Positions 19,319-30,564 of a stretch of DNA of 64,000 nucleotides are shown piece by piece. Below the pieces are notes generated by a model. It was given only the letters and a program-made list of their open reading frames with translations. It was not told the origin of the DNA and did no database searches. Position 1 is the stretch's first letter. Each line of letters starts with the position of its first letter. Position numbers and translations under genes: made by a program. Source of the stretch: Sugiyamaella lignohabitans (lineage: Eukaryota; Ascomycota; Dipodascomycetes; Dipodascales; Trichomonascaceae); assembly GCF_001640025.1 (NCBI RefSeq), contig NC_031672.1, positions 2,356,001-2,420,000 of the forward strand, written 5' to 3'.

Positions 19319-21132
19319 TTTGTAATTTTCGAAAACTTTCTAATCACCGAATCCTTCGGTTCTAGTAATTGACTACAATCAAACTAATTAATTATGACAC
19401 ATATATATTAACAAGTCAAAATGCTTATGTAGCTTATACCATAATTCAAATGCCAATACCCACCAGGTGTTCATAACTTTAGGTGTTAATAACTTTTTTA
19501 CATAGCAAATGGTGTTTGACAAAAGTTTATGGCTGTGATTAGTAGCAATAGATTTATTAGAAGAGCGGGATATATGTACTGGTAGTAGTATTTTTATTCG
19601 CTACATGCTTGATGTCTAGTACTGAATATCAACTTTTTAGAGAGGATCACGGGAGTTGATAATTGTGTAGCCATGGTCTAACTGAGATCTGTCTCGCAGA
19701 GTTCCCATAAATACACTTGGCCTGGTTAGTGGAGTATTATAGATTTTTGGCAAGGCGAATCTATTGGCATCCTCTGGAATTAAATAAAAAAAAATATATC
19801 GAGATTTATGTTGGTTATTTATTATTTTCACATCTGGTTACTGAAGTACGAGCAAGGTCCACATGCCTCAGTACCCAACATCTAAAAAATCGAATCAAAA
19901 AAAGTTGAAAAAAATCTCATCTGAGCTTAGCAGAATTGTCTCATTTATATACAGAATCCACTTTCGTCTTTAGAGCAAACGATTCTATTAAATAACGAGC
20001 CAGCCAGCATCACCCTTTACCCCTGAGGACCCAGTCAGAGTCGAACCCGCCAGCGCGCTCGCGAAGCGAGCACAACCAGGTCCGGGCGGAGCCCGGCCGC
20101 CGGAGGCATGGCCCGGGTCTCGAGAGGTGCAGCAGCACGCGGTTAAGCGCATGAGCGAGCCCGAGTGCTCCACATTTCGGATGCGTCGTAAGTGCGGGAC
20201 AAAACGCGGACAGACTCATATATGAAAAACGCCAGAATCGTCAGGCTTTTTTTAAAGTTTTTACAGCAGTTTTGACAGCACTGAAGACACAAACTGGTTT
20301 TGGGTTGAAATAAAAAGTGAATTGGCGTGCTACTAAGCGGAAACGACACGGATTTCGGATTGAAACTAGAAGAACTGGTAGAAGGAGAACCGGTTGTCGC
20401 AGTTGAGTCGAGAGCCGTGGCTCGATCTGCTATTTACGTTGGAGAAAACTGGGGTTTATTATCCAGTTTTTGATTCACGCCGTTCAAATTCGAAAAGTTA
20501 TTATCGAGTTGATAGTTACGAGGTATGTATGAAGTGGCAAGGATTATTTTTTTATGGAGATAATTGGTTGATTGGCGTTGGCTGATGCTGTTATGAGAGA
20601 TGGGGTTTGTAGATGAGGTACTCAGAAGTTGATAGATCAGATCACTGGTTGTGGATGATTAATGGAACTTATATTAACATAAATAGATAGATTTAAAAAG
20701 CTGTTTGCTTATTATAGTTTGTTTTTTGTATCGATCCAGTAGCATCCGGCGCATGTTCAGGTCGTTATTGATTTTGACAGTTGGTGTACCGCAGCAGATT
20801 CAGTCTTGTAATAATCAACATAGATCCAGATCTCAGTGTGGTTCCGGCTAATACAAATTAGGATTTTTCGGGATTCGGGATCTGGGTTCTGCTGATTTGG
20901 TTCTGCTATTGAGTTTTGGTTTGTTTTTCCGGTGTTGATTCCACACTATAGCAAACTCTATTTCAACGTTGATCAACAACTTTCAGATTAAAATTTCAGT
21001 TTCGAAATCTTGATTTCAGTTTTGCCTAACGCCTTCCAAATTTCAGTATTATCGCTATTACTATTGTATATTGTTGGCGAAAAGTGTGAACTGTGTATAG
21101 TGGGTTCGTCAATTGTGTAGTAGGATCGTGTC
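19319..21132. other. long intergenic stretch upstream of the Sel1-repeat gene
   Basis: About 1.8 kb with no supported gene. One solo repeat arm interrupts it at 20057-20107. The last 450 bases are T-rich and probably hold the promoter and 5' UTR of the downstream gene. Confidence 0.5.
20057..20107 (-). repeat. GC-rich repeat, single right arm
   Basis: Solo right arm with CCGGGC-GGA-GCCCGG and GCTCGCGAAGCGAGC hairpins, in the long spacer between the PIPK-like unit and the Sel1-repeat gene. No partner arm is within 3 kb. Confidence 0.87.
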
Positions 21133-24100
21133 ATGTCTCATTATCATCCTCAGTATCCACCTCAGCCACAGGCTCAGGCTCAAGCCCTACAGTCACATGG
21201 TGGTGCTCGTCAAGGTTCTGCTAGACCGCCTAATATAAATACTGGTTATTATCCACCTCAGCCTGGATATGGCGGTCAACAGCATCCACATCCTTCTCAA
21301 CCGCACCAGCATCAGCATCACCAGCCTCAACAACAGCCACAACCTGGCTACTCTGGTTCTGGAAATGGAGCATATCCTCCAATAAAAGGCAGTGGTGCGA
21401 CTGGGGCTGTTGGAATGGGCGGTGGAGGTGCATATCCCACTAATCCTCCACTCAAGAGCCCGACTGAAGTCCCATTAAAAAGTCCAATTGGTGGATTTCC
21501 AGGGAGACCCAGCGGGTCTCCTCATAGCCAGGGTCATGCCAGTCAGGGCTATAGGCAACCAGCACCTGCTAATAGTCACGGCCAGACATCTAACTCACAC
21601 TGGAGACCACCACAGCCTGGCTATGGGGCTTCACCTCAAGGATATCCACAGAATGGGCAATATGGTCAACAGGGTTATCCAACCTCGCAGGGGTCGAGAA
21701 ATCAAATACCTCATGCTTCCAGTAGCCAGCAGCTGGAGTTTCCGCCTCCTCGAAGACCACAAATACAAAAGTCACATTCTTCGCACGGTCTTGGCACTCA
21801 TGCCTCGTCTTCTCAACCACAAGGTTATCCTCAAGCTCAACAGGGTTATCAGTACCAACAAGCGCCAAAATCACAGGCTCCGACCAGTCAGCCATACCCG
21901 GGTCAACAACCTCGACAAGGGCATCAATCGCCTCAAAGACAGGGACAACCACAGGGACATTCGCAAGGTCATCCACAGAGTCATCCACAGTATGACCAAC
22001 AACCTGCACCACAACAGGACTATCAGAATGGTCAATACCAGCAGACTCAGTATGAGAAGGGCTACTCTCAGCCACCACAGGGTCAATATAGTCAGTACCC
22101 ACAAGGTCAATCACAACCAGCTCCAGCCCAATATAATCAGCAACCTCATGCTGCTCCTCCTCCACAAACCCAGCAGCAACGTCCTAATAGCGGATCAAGA
22201 CAACCAACTTCAGCGTCTAATGGGTACCGTGGAGAGCCAAATATGATCCCTGGATCAATGGGACCGGGACCTGGTCCATATGGCCGGTCTCAGACATCCA
22301 ATCCCAGTGGTGGAAGATACTCGGCATCACAACCGGAGTTATCAGATCGTCGTATGAATCCACCAGTTGCAGCCAATCCTCACTACTCACCAGACACTAG
22401 CCACAGTAGTTTGGTTTCGCCTCAAAGATCAGCTTCCCCAGCTGGTGGTTATGCCAGACCCGGTCCACAACCTAGACATAGATCAGCTGGTGGTCCTAGT
22501 GGACATCCCAATGGACCTGGAGTTGGTAGTTCAGGTGTGCATGATGGACCAGGAGGAAGGTCATACTCCACTCCAGCTGTACACAGCCCATATAACCAGG
22601 GTTATAATGACTACCCATCGGAAAGCTACCAGAACGAGGCTTATCCAGTTGAAGCTACAAACATCCAACGAAATCAGGTTGAATACTCTCAACCACCAGT
22701 GGATGAAAGATCTCTGAAAAGCCCTACCAGCCCTACTTTCTACCAGGCTCCTGGTAATAAAGCTGCTAACATCTCAACCAACAAGATCCCTCCTGCCTCA
22801 ACAATAGGAATCTCACCTATCTCACCTTTGGCAGCTGAATATCGAAAAGAACTGCCAGAGTCGCCTATCCAACTCTATGATGATGGTGACATGTATTCAT
22901 CTATCCACACACCACCACCTCCTAGTGATAACGACCCATCCAGTCCATTCGCTGCTAGAGCTATAGCTGATACTGATACCAGTTCACCAGCGGAAACTGC
23001 TGATGTTCTTAATATGTATCTTGAGGACGAAAATAGCTATCTGCCGGGAAATTCTCAGGATCCTGCTAGGTCTCAGGCACGAGGATACCAAGGATCGGAT
23101 CAAAGTGTTCCTCCAATGGTACCTCCTCACCAAACACCAGTCACCAGGCAACCTAAACAACCACAAGGACAGTCTCAAAGAAACATGAACGGAGTAAACA
23201 GTAATGTACGACCACCACCTGTAACAGTAGCCTCCCAGCACTCTACACAACGAGCAGTAACAGATGCTGGAGCTCATCAACACCAGTACAGCAGCTCATC
23301 CCATCATTCCTCTGGTTCTTCAACTGGTCAAGCCGAGTCGTCCAAACCACCACCAGTAAGACAATATGGCACTCAGCCAGCAGTGGACCCACTGAATGAA
23401 GTTCCTCCAAACGCCAAACCCAAGGTCCTGACTGTAGAAGAGTTTGAAAGGATCCGGAAACTGGCCAAACTGCATAATAACGATCCAGCTCTTCAACTCG
23501 AATTTGCCAAGAAATTGGTAGAAGCCAGTCAAAAGCTGACTCGTGAGTATTCCGACTCCAACACTGTTGCCAAACCAAATACCCGAGTCGACTCCAAGAC
23601 CGAGAGACGTAATCGTGAAAACTGGATGAACCAAGCTTACAAAATAGTCAAAAAACTCAGTGGTAATCCATATGCTGATGCTGTTTTCTACCTAGCTTCT
23701 AATTACAGTTCAGGAGGACTTGGTCTGGAAACAGATCATGAAAAGGCATATGAACTGTATATGAAAGCAGCCAAACTAGAACAAGCTGAAGCAGCCTACC
23801 GAGTGGCCGTTTGTAACGAAATCGGAGCAGGAACCAAGCGTGATCCCGTCAAGGCTGTTATGTGGTATAAGAAAGCAGCTCAAATGGGCGATGTGTCTGC
23901 TATGTATAAACTAGGAATGATCAGTCTGAATGGGCTTCTTGGTCAGTCTAAAAGTCTTATGGAAGCAGTCACCTGGCTTCAGCGAGCAGCAGATAAAGCC
24001 GATGCCGAAAACCCACATGCGGTTCATGAGCTAGGATTATTATATGAACGAGCCGATTCATACATCAACGATTCGATGAACGATCTCGGTACTTCTACAA

Positions 24101-24531
24101 TGCTACTCAAAGATGACCACAAAGCCTTTGAGCTGTTTGTGAAAGCTGCTAAACTAGGGTACCCACCGTCACAATTCCGACTGGGCTGTTGTTACGAATA
24201 CGGAACGCTAGGATGTCCTATCGATCCCAAACGAAGTATTGCCTGGTACAGTCGAGCTGCTGAGAAGGGTGAACCTGAAAGCGAGCTGGCTCTTTCCGGC
24301 TGGTACCTGACAGGATCCGAGGGCATTCTCCAACAATCGGACACCGAAGCGTACCTCTGGGCACGAAAAGCCGCAGAAAAGGGTCTTGCCAAAGCCGAGT
24401 ACGCACTCGGATACTTCTCGGAAGTGGGAATCGGAGTCAAAGTCGACCGCGACGAGGCCAAGAAATGGTACTACAAAGCAGCCGCTCAAAAACACCCAAA
24501 AGCGCTCAGCAAAATCCAGGAACTTCGTTAA
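21133..24531 (+). CDS. Sel1-repeat protein of the Skt5/Chs4 chitin synthase activator family
   Basis: 1132 residues. Residues 1 to about 750 are a Gln/Pro/Ser/Gly/Tyr-rich disordered region. From PKVLTVEEFERIRKLAKLHN onward the chain is structured, with about six to seven Sel1-like repeats (for example AVMWYKKAAQMGDVSAMYKLG, EAYLWARKAAEKGLAKAEYALGYFSEVGIGV). This layout matches fungal activators of class IV chitin synthase (Chs3). S. cerevisiae Skt5 ends in a prenylation box; this protein ends in QELR and has none, so it is either a paralogue of another subgroup or is membrane-recruited differently. The start is the first ATG after a long T-rich leader. Confidence 0.8.
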   Translation: MSHYHPQYPPQPQAQAQALQSHGGARQGSARPPNINTGYYPPQPGYGGQQHPHPSQPHQHQHHQPQQQPQPGYSGSGNGAYPPIKGSGATGAVGMGGGGAYPTNPPLKSPTEVPLKSPIGGFPGRPSGSPHSQGHASQGYRQPAPANSHGQTSNSHWRPPQPGYGASPQGYPQNGQYGQQGYPTSQGSRNQIPHASSSQQLEFPPPRRPQIQKSHSSHGLGTHASSSQPQGYPQAQQGYQYQQAPKSQAPTSQPYPGQQPRQGHQSPQRQGQPQGHSQGHPQSHPQYDQQPAPQQDYQNGQYQQTQYEKGYSQPPQGQYSQYPQGQSQPAPAQYNQQPHAAPPPQTQQQRPNSGSRQPTSASNGYRGEPNMIPGSMGPGPGPYGRSQTSNPSGGRYSASQPELSDRRMNPPVAANPHYSPDTSHSSLVSPQRSASPAGGYARPGPQPRHRSAGGPSGHPNGPGVGSSGVHDGPGGRSYSTPAVHSPYNQGYNDYPSESYQNEAYPVEATNIQRNQVEYSQPPVDERSLKSPTSPTFYQAPGNKAANISTNKIPPASTIGISPISPLAAEYRKELPESPIQLYDDGDMYSSIHTPPPPSDNDPSSPFAARAIADTDTSSPAETADVLNMYLEDENSYLPGNSQDPARSQARGYQGSDQSVPPMVPPHQTPVTRQPKQPQGQSQRNMNGVNSNVRPPPVTVASQHSTQRAVTDAGAHQHQYSSSSHHSSGSSTGQAESSKPPPVRQYGTQPAVDPLNEVPPNAKPKVLTVEEFERIRKLAKLHNNDPALQLEFAKKLVEASQKLTREYSDSNTVAKPNTRVDSKTERRNRENWMNQAYKIVKKLSGNPYADAVFYLASNYSSGGLGLETDHEKAYELYMKAAKLEQAEAAYRVAVCNEIGAGTKRDPVKAVMWYKKAAQMGDVSAMYKLGMISLNGLLGQSKSLMEAVTWLQRAADKADAENPHAVHELGLLYERADSYINDSMNDLGTSTMLLKDDHKAFELFVKAAKLGYPPSQFRLGCCYEYGTLGCPIDPKRSIAWYSRAAEKGEPESELALSGWYLTGSEGILQQSDTEAYLWARKAAEKGLAKAEYALGYFSEVGIGVKVDRDEAKKWYYKAAAQKHPKALSKIQELR

Positions 24532-24561
24532 TGAATCATACATTTTTTTGACCGGGTACAT

Positions 24562-24787
24562 GCCTCCGGCGGCTGGGGCTCCGCCCCAGACCCCGCTGCT
24601 CCTCTCGCTTCGCTCGAGTCGTAGCGTCGGGGGCCAGGCCGACAGTAGAAGAGGGACAATTGCTCCTGGCAGGGGTCATTTCCCGTCGAAACTCAGCCCT
24701 AGAAACCGTAGGGGACTCCCCAAAACCGACTCGAGCGAAGCGAGAGGAGCAACCAGGGTCTGGGGCGGAGCCCCAGCCGCCGGAGGC
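24562..24787. repeat. GC-rich inverted-repeat element, long form (226 bp)
   Basis: Both arms carry the CTCGAG-type second hairpin. It begins 30 bases after the stop of the Sel1-repeat gene. Spacer about 105 bases. Confidence 0.9.
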
Positions 24788-25612
24788 TGACCCCTCAGTC
24801 ACCAGAACCGAACCCCCGCTTCACCAGTCCCGTGTCGGGCGGGGGTAGTCCCTGCAGAGGAGGCGGCTCCGAATATTGCCGTTTTGGGCGGCAATTACCC
24901 GGAGCGAACGGTGCGTGTTAGGTTTTGACACGCGTGAAATTTCAGATTCGGGGTGCGGCTGAGATGTGATCGGGGATTTTAGTGAGGATCTGCTGGAGTT
25001 TGTTCATGTCTTCCTTCACGTTCTATTAGTACAGGTAAGAGCTCGATTTACAACTCGTGCTTTGGAAAACAGGAATCCCCTTGTATTTGGTATGTAAAAA
25101 AATCAGATGGGAAGAGCGCCAAAAAGTGTTTGAAGCTGTTTTTGAACCGATTGTCCTGTCCCTGCTTGGGTTTCATCGATGTTTGTCATGTCCAGCATCG
25201 GGACTTAGTCCAGTAGTTACTGTAAGGTAACTGGTTTTGTCATGACAGTGGCAATGAATTCAGCACATGAATGAGAGAATTTTGTAGTTGCTCGTTAGTT
25301 GCTACCGTTTTTTGTCATAGATTGGCAGTTAATTTTACTGTTGAACGACTTTCAACAGTCGTGAAGTGGTGTAGTTCGAGTGGCTGGGCAATTCGAACCT
25401 GCGATAATGGTTTCAATAACTCGTAGAGTCATTTGATAAAATGCAAGATCGAGAAAAATGTGACCGATTTATTTACTATGAGCCTGGTGACAAGAATGTA
25501 TACAAAGTATACTGGGAATCGCAGTTCATCAACTAGACTACACTTAAGTGCTACAACACCATGTCTTCGAATCATAATCTAACCAACCAAATTTCAGTTT
25601 AGCGTATAAAAA
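24788..25612. other. intergenic, upstream of SUB2
   Basis: About 0.8 kb with no supported gene. GGCTGGGCAATTCGAACC near 25390 looks superficially like part of a tRNA, but no cloverleaf can be drawn. It presumably contains the SUB2 promoter. Confidence 0.5.
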
Positions 25613-27756
25613 ATGTCTCACGAAGGTGAAGAAGAACTCCTCGACTATTCCGACACTGAAGAAGTCGTCAACGTCCCAGCTCCCGAGGTTGCTTCTACCG
25701 AAGCAGCTGCTGCTGGCGTCAACGTCAAGCAGGAGGACGGTGACAAGAAGGGTTCCTATGTTGGTATCCACTCTACTGGTTTCCGTGATTTCTTGCTGAA
25801 GCCTGAGTTGCTCAGAGCTATTGTCGATTCTGGTTTCGAGCATCCTTCTGAAGGTAATTACAAAATTTAAACAAGCACTGCATAGCGGATTATAGCTAGC
25901 AGCAATGGGTGGGTGTTAAAGCAATTGTAACATGAGACGTGTCTAAATGCCAACGTGTCAACTGATTGTGTTGTATCTCATGTTTGTGTTGCACAAGTTT
26001 TCTTGAAAGTATATTGTAGTCGTAATTAAGCTATTTATGAAGCTTAATCCGTGCTCAAATATCAGCGTGTCAAGGTCTTGTATCTGTGCCTTGTGAAAGC
26101 ATTCTCATTATCATCATTCATAATTGTTCATGGAAAGAACCAAACGTATCAAACATTTCCAATACCAAGAATTCGAGAAAGCAGGACTATTCCCTGTTTA
26201 GTTCAACATATATACCAACTTGCCAGCAATCTCATATTTATCGCTGATATGAAATCTTCAACATGCCAACATGCTATAAAGCAAAGTATGAAAACAACGT
26301 TTTTATACGAGGTCATTTTGTGGAGGATAGGTTATTCAGTTGAAGGGAGTTGACATTAATAGTGGATAAGAACGTCATAATTGGTGGTGAATAGGGTCAA
26401 TGTCAACATTTATTACACGAAACATAATAAAATGGGACAATGTGGATGAATTGCGATGCGAGATGATACGATGATATGATGATATGAGTAAGAGGAATGA
26501 CATTTAGCTTAACAAAGATACGCGACACGCAAAACATGAGATACAAAGACATGAATGATACATGTTACAATTGTTTCTACAAACAACCGTTGCAGCTAGC
26601 TTGAACATTGCAAGATATAAAGCAGACGGTTTGGAACCACTGTAAAAACCATACGAACAAACAACTAACAAACTCAGTTCAACAAGTGTGTATTCCTCAA
26701 TCTATTCTTGGTACTGATGTCTTGTGTCAAGCCAAGTCTGGTTTGGGTAAGACTGCCGTTTTTGTCTTGTCGACTCTTCAACAAATCGACCCTGTTGACG
26801 GCGAGGTTTCCGTTTTGGTCTTGTGTCACACTAGAGAGTTGGCTTACCAAATCAAGAACGAGTATGCTCGTTTCTCCAAGTATCTTCCTGATGTTCGTAC
26901 TGCCGTTGTTTACGGAGGTACTCCCATCCAAAAGGACATTGATCTTCTCAAGAAGAAGGAAGAGGCTCCTCACATCATTGTTGCCACTCCCGGTAGAATG
27001 AATGCTCTTGTCAGAGACAAGCACATTCGTTTAGGTAATGTCAGAACTTTTGTTATTGATGAGTGTGACAAGGTTTTGGAAGCTGTTGATATGAGACGTG
27101 ATGTCCAAGAAATCTTCCGTTCCACTCCCCACCAAAAGCAGGTTATGATGTTCTCGGCCACTCTTTCCCAAGAGATTCGTCCTATCTGTAAGAGATTCAT
27201 GCAAAATCCTTTGGAGATTTACGTCGATGATGAGACCAAGTTGACTCTTCACGGTTTGCAACAGTACTATGTCAAGCTTGAAGAGAAGGAGAAGAACCGT
27301 AAGCTCAACGATTTGCTCGATAACCTCGAGTTCAACCAGGTTATTATCTTTGTCAAGTCGACCCACCGTGCCAACGAGCTCAACAAGTTGCTTAATGAGT
27401 GTAGTTTCCCTAGTATTGCTGTCCACAGTGGTATTCCTCAAGAAGAGCGTATCCTCCGTTATAAGTCATTCAAGGAGTTCAACAAGCGTATCTGTGTCTC
27501 TACCGATGTTTTCGGTCGTGGTATCGATATTGAGCGTATTAACTTGGCTATCAACTACGACCTTCCTCCTGAGGCTGATCAGTACCTCCACCGTGTTGGT
27601 CGTGCTGGTCGTTTCGGTACCAAGGGTCTCGCTGTTTCATTTGTTTCTTCTGAAGAGGATACTAAGGTCCTTGAGAAGATTCAAGAGCGTTTCGAGGTTA
27701 ACATTGCTCCTTTCCCTGAGGAGGGTGTTGATCCTTCCACCTACATGAACACCTAA
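25613..27756 (+). CDS. SUB2: DECD-box RNA helicase Sub2 (UAP56), spliced
   Basis: Two exons, 25613-25853 and 26678-27756, give 439 residues, close to the usual length. Exon 1 ends in SGFEHPSE plus one base; exon 2 continues [27 protein letters not shown], restoring the Q motif and motif I. DECD (the family hallmark), SAT, ARELAY-like HTRELAYQ, and [10 protein letters not shown] are all present. Sub2 acts in spliceosome assembly (prespliceosome step) and in mRNA export with the TREX complex. The 824-base intron has GTAATT at its 5' end and AACTAAC nine bases before the acceptor. Translation into the intron ends after a few codons. Codon use is strongly biased, as expected of a highly expressed gene. 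Confidence 0.95.
25854..26677 (+). other. SUB2 intron
   Basis: 824 bases, far longer than the other introns in the window (58-220). 5' site GTAATT, branch AACTAAC at 26663-26669, acceptor CAG. It has no GC-rich repeat element. The interior is AT-rich with runs of ATGATA near 26465-26485. Confidence 0.9.
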
Positions 27757-27997
27757 GCGACATGTAAAATTGGACAGGCTTCTACAAAAGCAAGCAATTC
27801 TGCTAAATTATATATATATTATTATTGGTTCTTAACCGTATCTCTGTATTTCTATAAAAATGAATCGATACGATGGTAATTGTACGGGTTGGATGAGTTG
27901 ACCGGTGAAAGTGAACGGGTCTTGGGCTCTGCCCAAAGTCGTTATTCAATATTCGAGTTTACTGGGTGGTAGTAAAAATATCATTAATTTACAGAGT
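27757..27997. other. short convergent intergenic region
   Basis: 241 bases between SUB2 and RXT3 stops. It holds no full repeat element but has a small hairpin TTGGGC-TCT-GCCCAA at about 27922-27936 that resembles the first hairpin of the repeat family. Confidence 0.55.
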
Positions 27998-30247
27998 TCA
28001 TGCCGTTTTTGATGCGTCTGGGCTATCAGTAGAACTAATAGTATCGACTGGTTTTGTTTCACGACGGATTTTTTCACTCAGAGCTGCACTGAGTTTGAAC
28101 TCGGGATTGTTGCTCTTTGAAAGTTTCCTGAGTTGGTTCCAGTCTGATACCCGTTGCTTTTTCAATGAAGCAGATGCTTCGGCTTGTCCACATGGAACAA
28201 AGTCTACACTTTCAATCATAAAACTGACGCCATCATGAGATGCCAACCATGTTCTTGAATTGAATCCGTACCGGTATGAGCCTTGGTAGCGTTCCAGTCT
28301 GGGGAGAATTCTAATGGAAGCAATGCAATCAGTTAATGGCGAGATTGATTCATCAACCACCGTCGTGACTAATGGGTCTGGTAGCTTGAGGTGACCATTG
28401 TGATACAGAGCTGCTACAATATCCGAGTCATCTGTATAGATATCAGTTCCCCACAGCCTGCGCTCTGGAATAGCAAGATTCGTCTGGTGATTAAGGAAGC
28501 GACGAGGAATTCGAATTTGAATCACACTGTTGATTTTGTCGTCGTATCGCGGTAATAATACATGCGAACTGTTCTTGGATTGTGGCTCATATATCACCGC
28601 TCCAAGAATGTGCCGTGGGAACTTGGTAATAGCCTCTAAAACATCTGAATTGTCAACAATTATCTGACTGCGAACTGTCAGGGGAGGATATTCATCACCT
28701 GTCTCGGCTGGACGTTTCAATGAAACAGACAAACCATTGCCATCAACGAGTGGCTGTAGATGAAAGCCGTTGTTAGCAGTTGGAGTTACCGAGCTAGCAT
28801 TGCCAGGAAATACAAATGGTTCTGGAGCTCCAGGACTGGCTTCATGACTGTCACCATCTTCATGGTGGTGATGGTGGTGATGATGTCTGTGATGATGGTG
28901 GTGGTGATGGTGAAGATGGTTAGCAACTGGAACACCATTATCTGGATGCTGATGGTTATGCAGTGTTGATTGTGGTGGCAACTGTGAAGGTGGTGGTGGT
29001 GGTGGAAGTTGCGATTGATGCTCACCTTCTACTGTCGTAGGAGGTATAGCATTTTGCGATGAGAACTGTCCTTGTTGTAGAGCATGTTGCTGTTGTTCTA
29101 GCTGTTCCTGTTGAGAAAGCGCTTGCTCTTGTTCAAATCCAGGTTTCTTTAATTTTGCTACTGCATCTTCCGCTCTTACTGGAGCCGATTCAGGCCCCGT
29201 AAGATTCTGTTTTCTTCTGTCTAAAGCCGGATCAAACTGGACAGGCGGTAGTTGGAAAGTAGGACTTCCACCTTTGAATTGTGTGAGGAATGAAGACGGC
29301 CTGGGTCTTTCTGGTTCACTTGTTGACAGCTGTGAACTAGGAAGATGTGATGAATAAAGAGGTTCAGATTGTGAAATTGGAGGATTGGACTCAGTACCAG
29401 CTGAACTGGGGTTTGAAATAGCACCAACTGTAGCTGTAGATGTCGAACTTGAGCCAGTTAGAACCTGGACCGACTCTTGTTGTGATACAGGAGCATTAGG
29501 TCCTGACGCCGACTCAGAAGCTGGTTCCATTGCCGGTGTAGAAAATCCAGTAGTAGTAGCAGAGCTAGTGGCTGCTGGATCAGTTTCGGGTCTAGAAATG
29601 ATATCTGGAACAGTACCCGCAGCTGAAGATGCTGGTTGTGATGGAACCGAGTTATCAATCTCACTGGCTGAAGGAGCAGTAAATGGCGATGGAGCCGGAA
29701 TAGAAGTTGAAGCTGATGGGAATGAATTGTTTTGACCTTCAGTACTCAATGGAGCTGAGCTCGAAGATGGACTGACTATGTTTTTAATACTACTAGAAGC
29801 ATCATCTGGTTTATTCGAATCGGCAGATTGCGATTGAGAACCTGCACCACCAAGCATGGCTGAAATAGACATCGACGAACTATTCGACGGGTTGAGAGGT
29901 GGACGAGAAGATTGATTGGATTCACTTTCACCCGCTGCAGAACTATGCTGAGTAGAAGATTCTAATGAGCTGTCAGTCTTGGCGTTTTGAATTGGCACTG
30001 AGCTTTCCTCGCTTTTGACTTGTGGTTGAGACTCTGAATGAATGACTTCCTCTTCTACAGGCAACTTCTTAATGTTCTCATCAGCCGTATTCTCATGAGG
30101 CTGCTGTTCAGTCAAGCCAGATCCCGAGTCTGCTGAAGTTGTTTCAGTCTTCACGTCATCAGCAGCTCCACCATGAACTGGTACTGGTTCCATGGTTGAA
30201 ACATTGGTCGAAGGGATGTCTTCCGTTGTGTTTATACTGGACGACAT
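27998..30247 (-). CDS. RXT3: Rxt3, histone deacetylase complex subunit
   Basis: 749 residues from the ATG at 30247. The first ~500 residues are low-complexity (Ser/Pro/Gln/Glu) and contain a run of His (two blocks of eight, broken by one Arg; 28860-28915). The Rxt3 domain is near the C-terminus: IQIRIPRRFL, then RRLWGTDIYTDDSDIVAALYHNG, and IRILPRLERYQGSYRYGFNSRTW. In S. cerevisiae this protein belongs to the large Rpd3 complex (Rpd3L), which removes acetyl groups from histones at promoters. The frame is open for 27 codons before the ATG, but without another ATG. It is divergent from ALG14. Confidence 0.9.
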   Translation of the reverse strand: MSSSINTTEDIPSTNVSTMEPVPVHGGAADDVKTETTSADSGSGLTEQQPHENTADENIKKLPVEEEVIHSESQPQVKSEESSVPIQNAKTDSSLESSTQHSSAAGESESNQSSRPPLNPSNSSSMSISAMLGGAGSQSQSADSNKPDDASSSIKNIVSPSSSSAPLSTEGQNNSFPSASTSIPAPSPFTAPSASEIDNSVPSQPASSAAGTVPDIISRPETDPAATSSATTTGFSTPAMEPASESASGPNAPVSQQESVQVLTGSSSTSTATVGAISNPSSAGTESNPPISQSEPLYSSHLPSSQLSTSEPERPRPSSFLTQFKGGSPTFQLPPVQFDPALDRRKQNLTGPESAPVRAEDAVAKLKKPGFEQEQALSQQEQLEQQQHALQQGQFSSQNAIPPTTVEGEHQSQLPPPPPPSQLPPQSTLHNHQHPDNGVPVANHLHHHHHHHHRHHHHHHHHEDGDSHEASPGAPEPFVFPGNASSVTPTANNGFHLQPLVDGNGLSVSLKRPAETGDEYPPLTVRSQIIVDNSDVLEAITKFPRHILGAVIYEPQSKNSSHVLLPRYDDKINSVIQIRIPRRFLNHQTNLAIPERRLWGTDIYTDDSDIVAALYHNGHLKLPDPLVTTVVDESISPLTDCIASIRILPRLERYQGSYRYGFNSRTWLASHDGVSFMIESVDFVPCGQAEASASLKKQRVSDWNQLRKLSKSNNPEFKLSAALSEKIRRETKPVDTISSTDSPDASKTA

Positions 30248-30564
30248 AGTTGCCAGGGTACCAACAGAATGCAATTGTCTATCGGCAATTATTACTTTAT
30301 CAATTGGCGCGTGATACTGGCAGTTCAAAAAGCCGTGATATGTGCAGGGATGCTAATAATGTCCGATGCGAGTGGTTACCAGTGAGATGAGAGACATAGC
30401 ATCGCAGACGGACGGCTGTCGACTAACTACTCTACTACTTCACGATGTTCCAAACGCTGCTACAGTTATGCCAGAATACCATTCCCTGACAATAATCAGC
30501 CGTACTGTTCCCCTGAGCTACTCAGTGGACTCCATGGTTAGTTAGAGATAAAGACAGGAATAAA
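30248..30564. promoter_or_regulatory. divergent promoter region RXT3/ALG14
   Basis: 317 bases shared by two divergent genes. No repeat element and no motif I can name with confidence. Confidence 0.4.

Noticed and set aside
25370..25400. tRNA-like GTTCGA words
   Set aside because: No acceptor stem or anticodon arm can be formed around them on either strand.
26060..26125. C/D-box snoRNA candidate in the SUB2 intron (minus strand)
   Set aside because: ATGATGA and CTGA are present, but there is no terminal stem and the strand is opposite to the host gene.
28860..28915. CAT/CAC repeat as a microsatellite or regulatory element
   Set aside because: It lies in the RXT3 reading frame and simply encodes a poly-His run.
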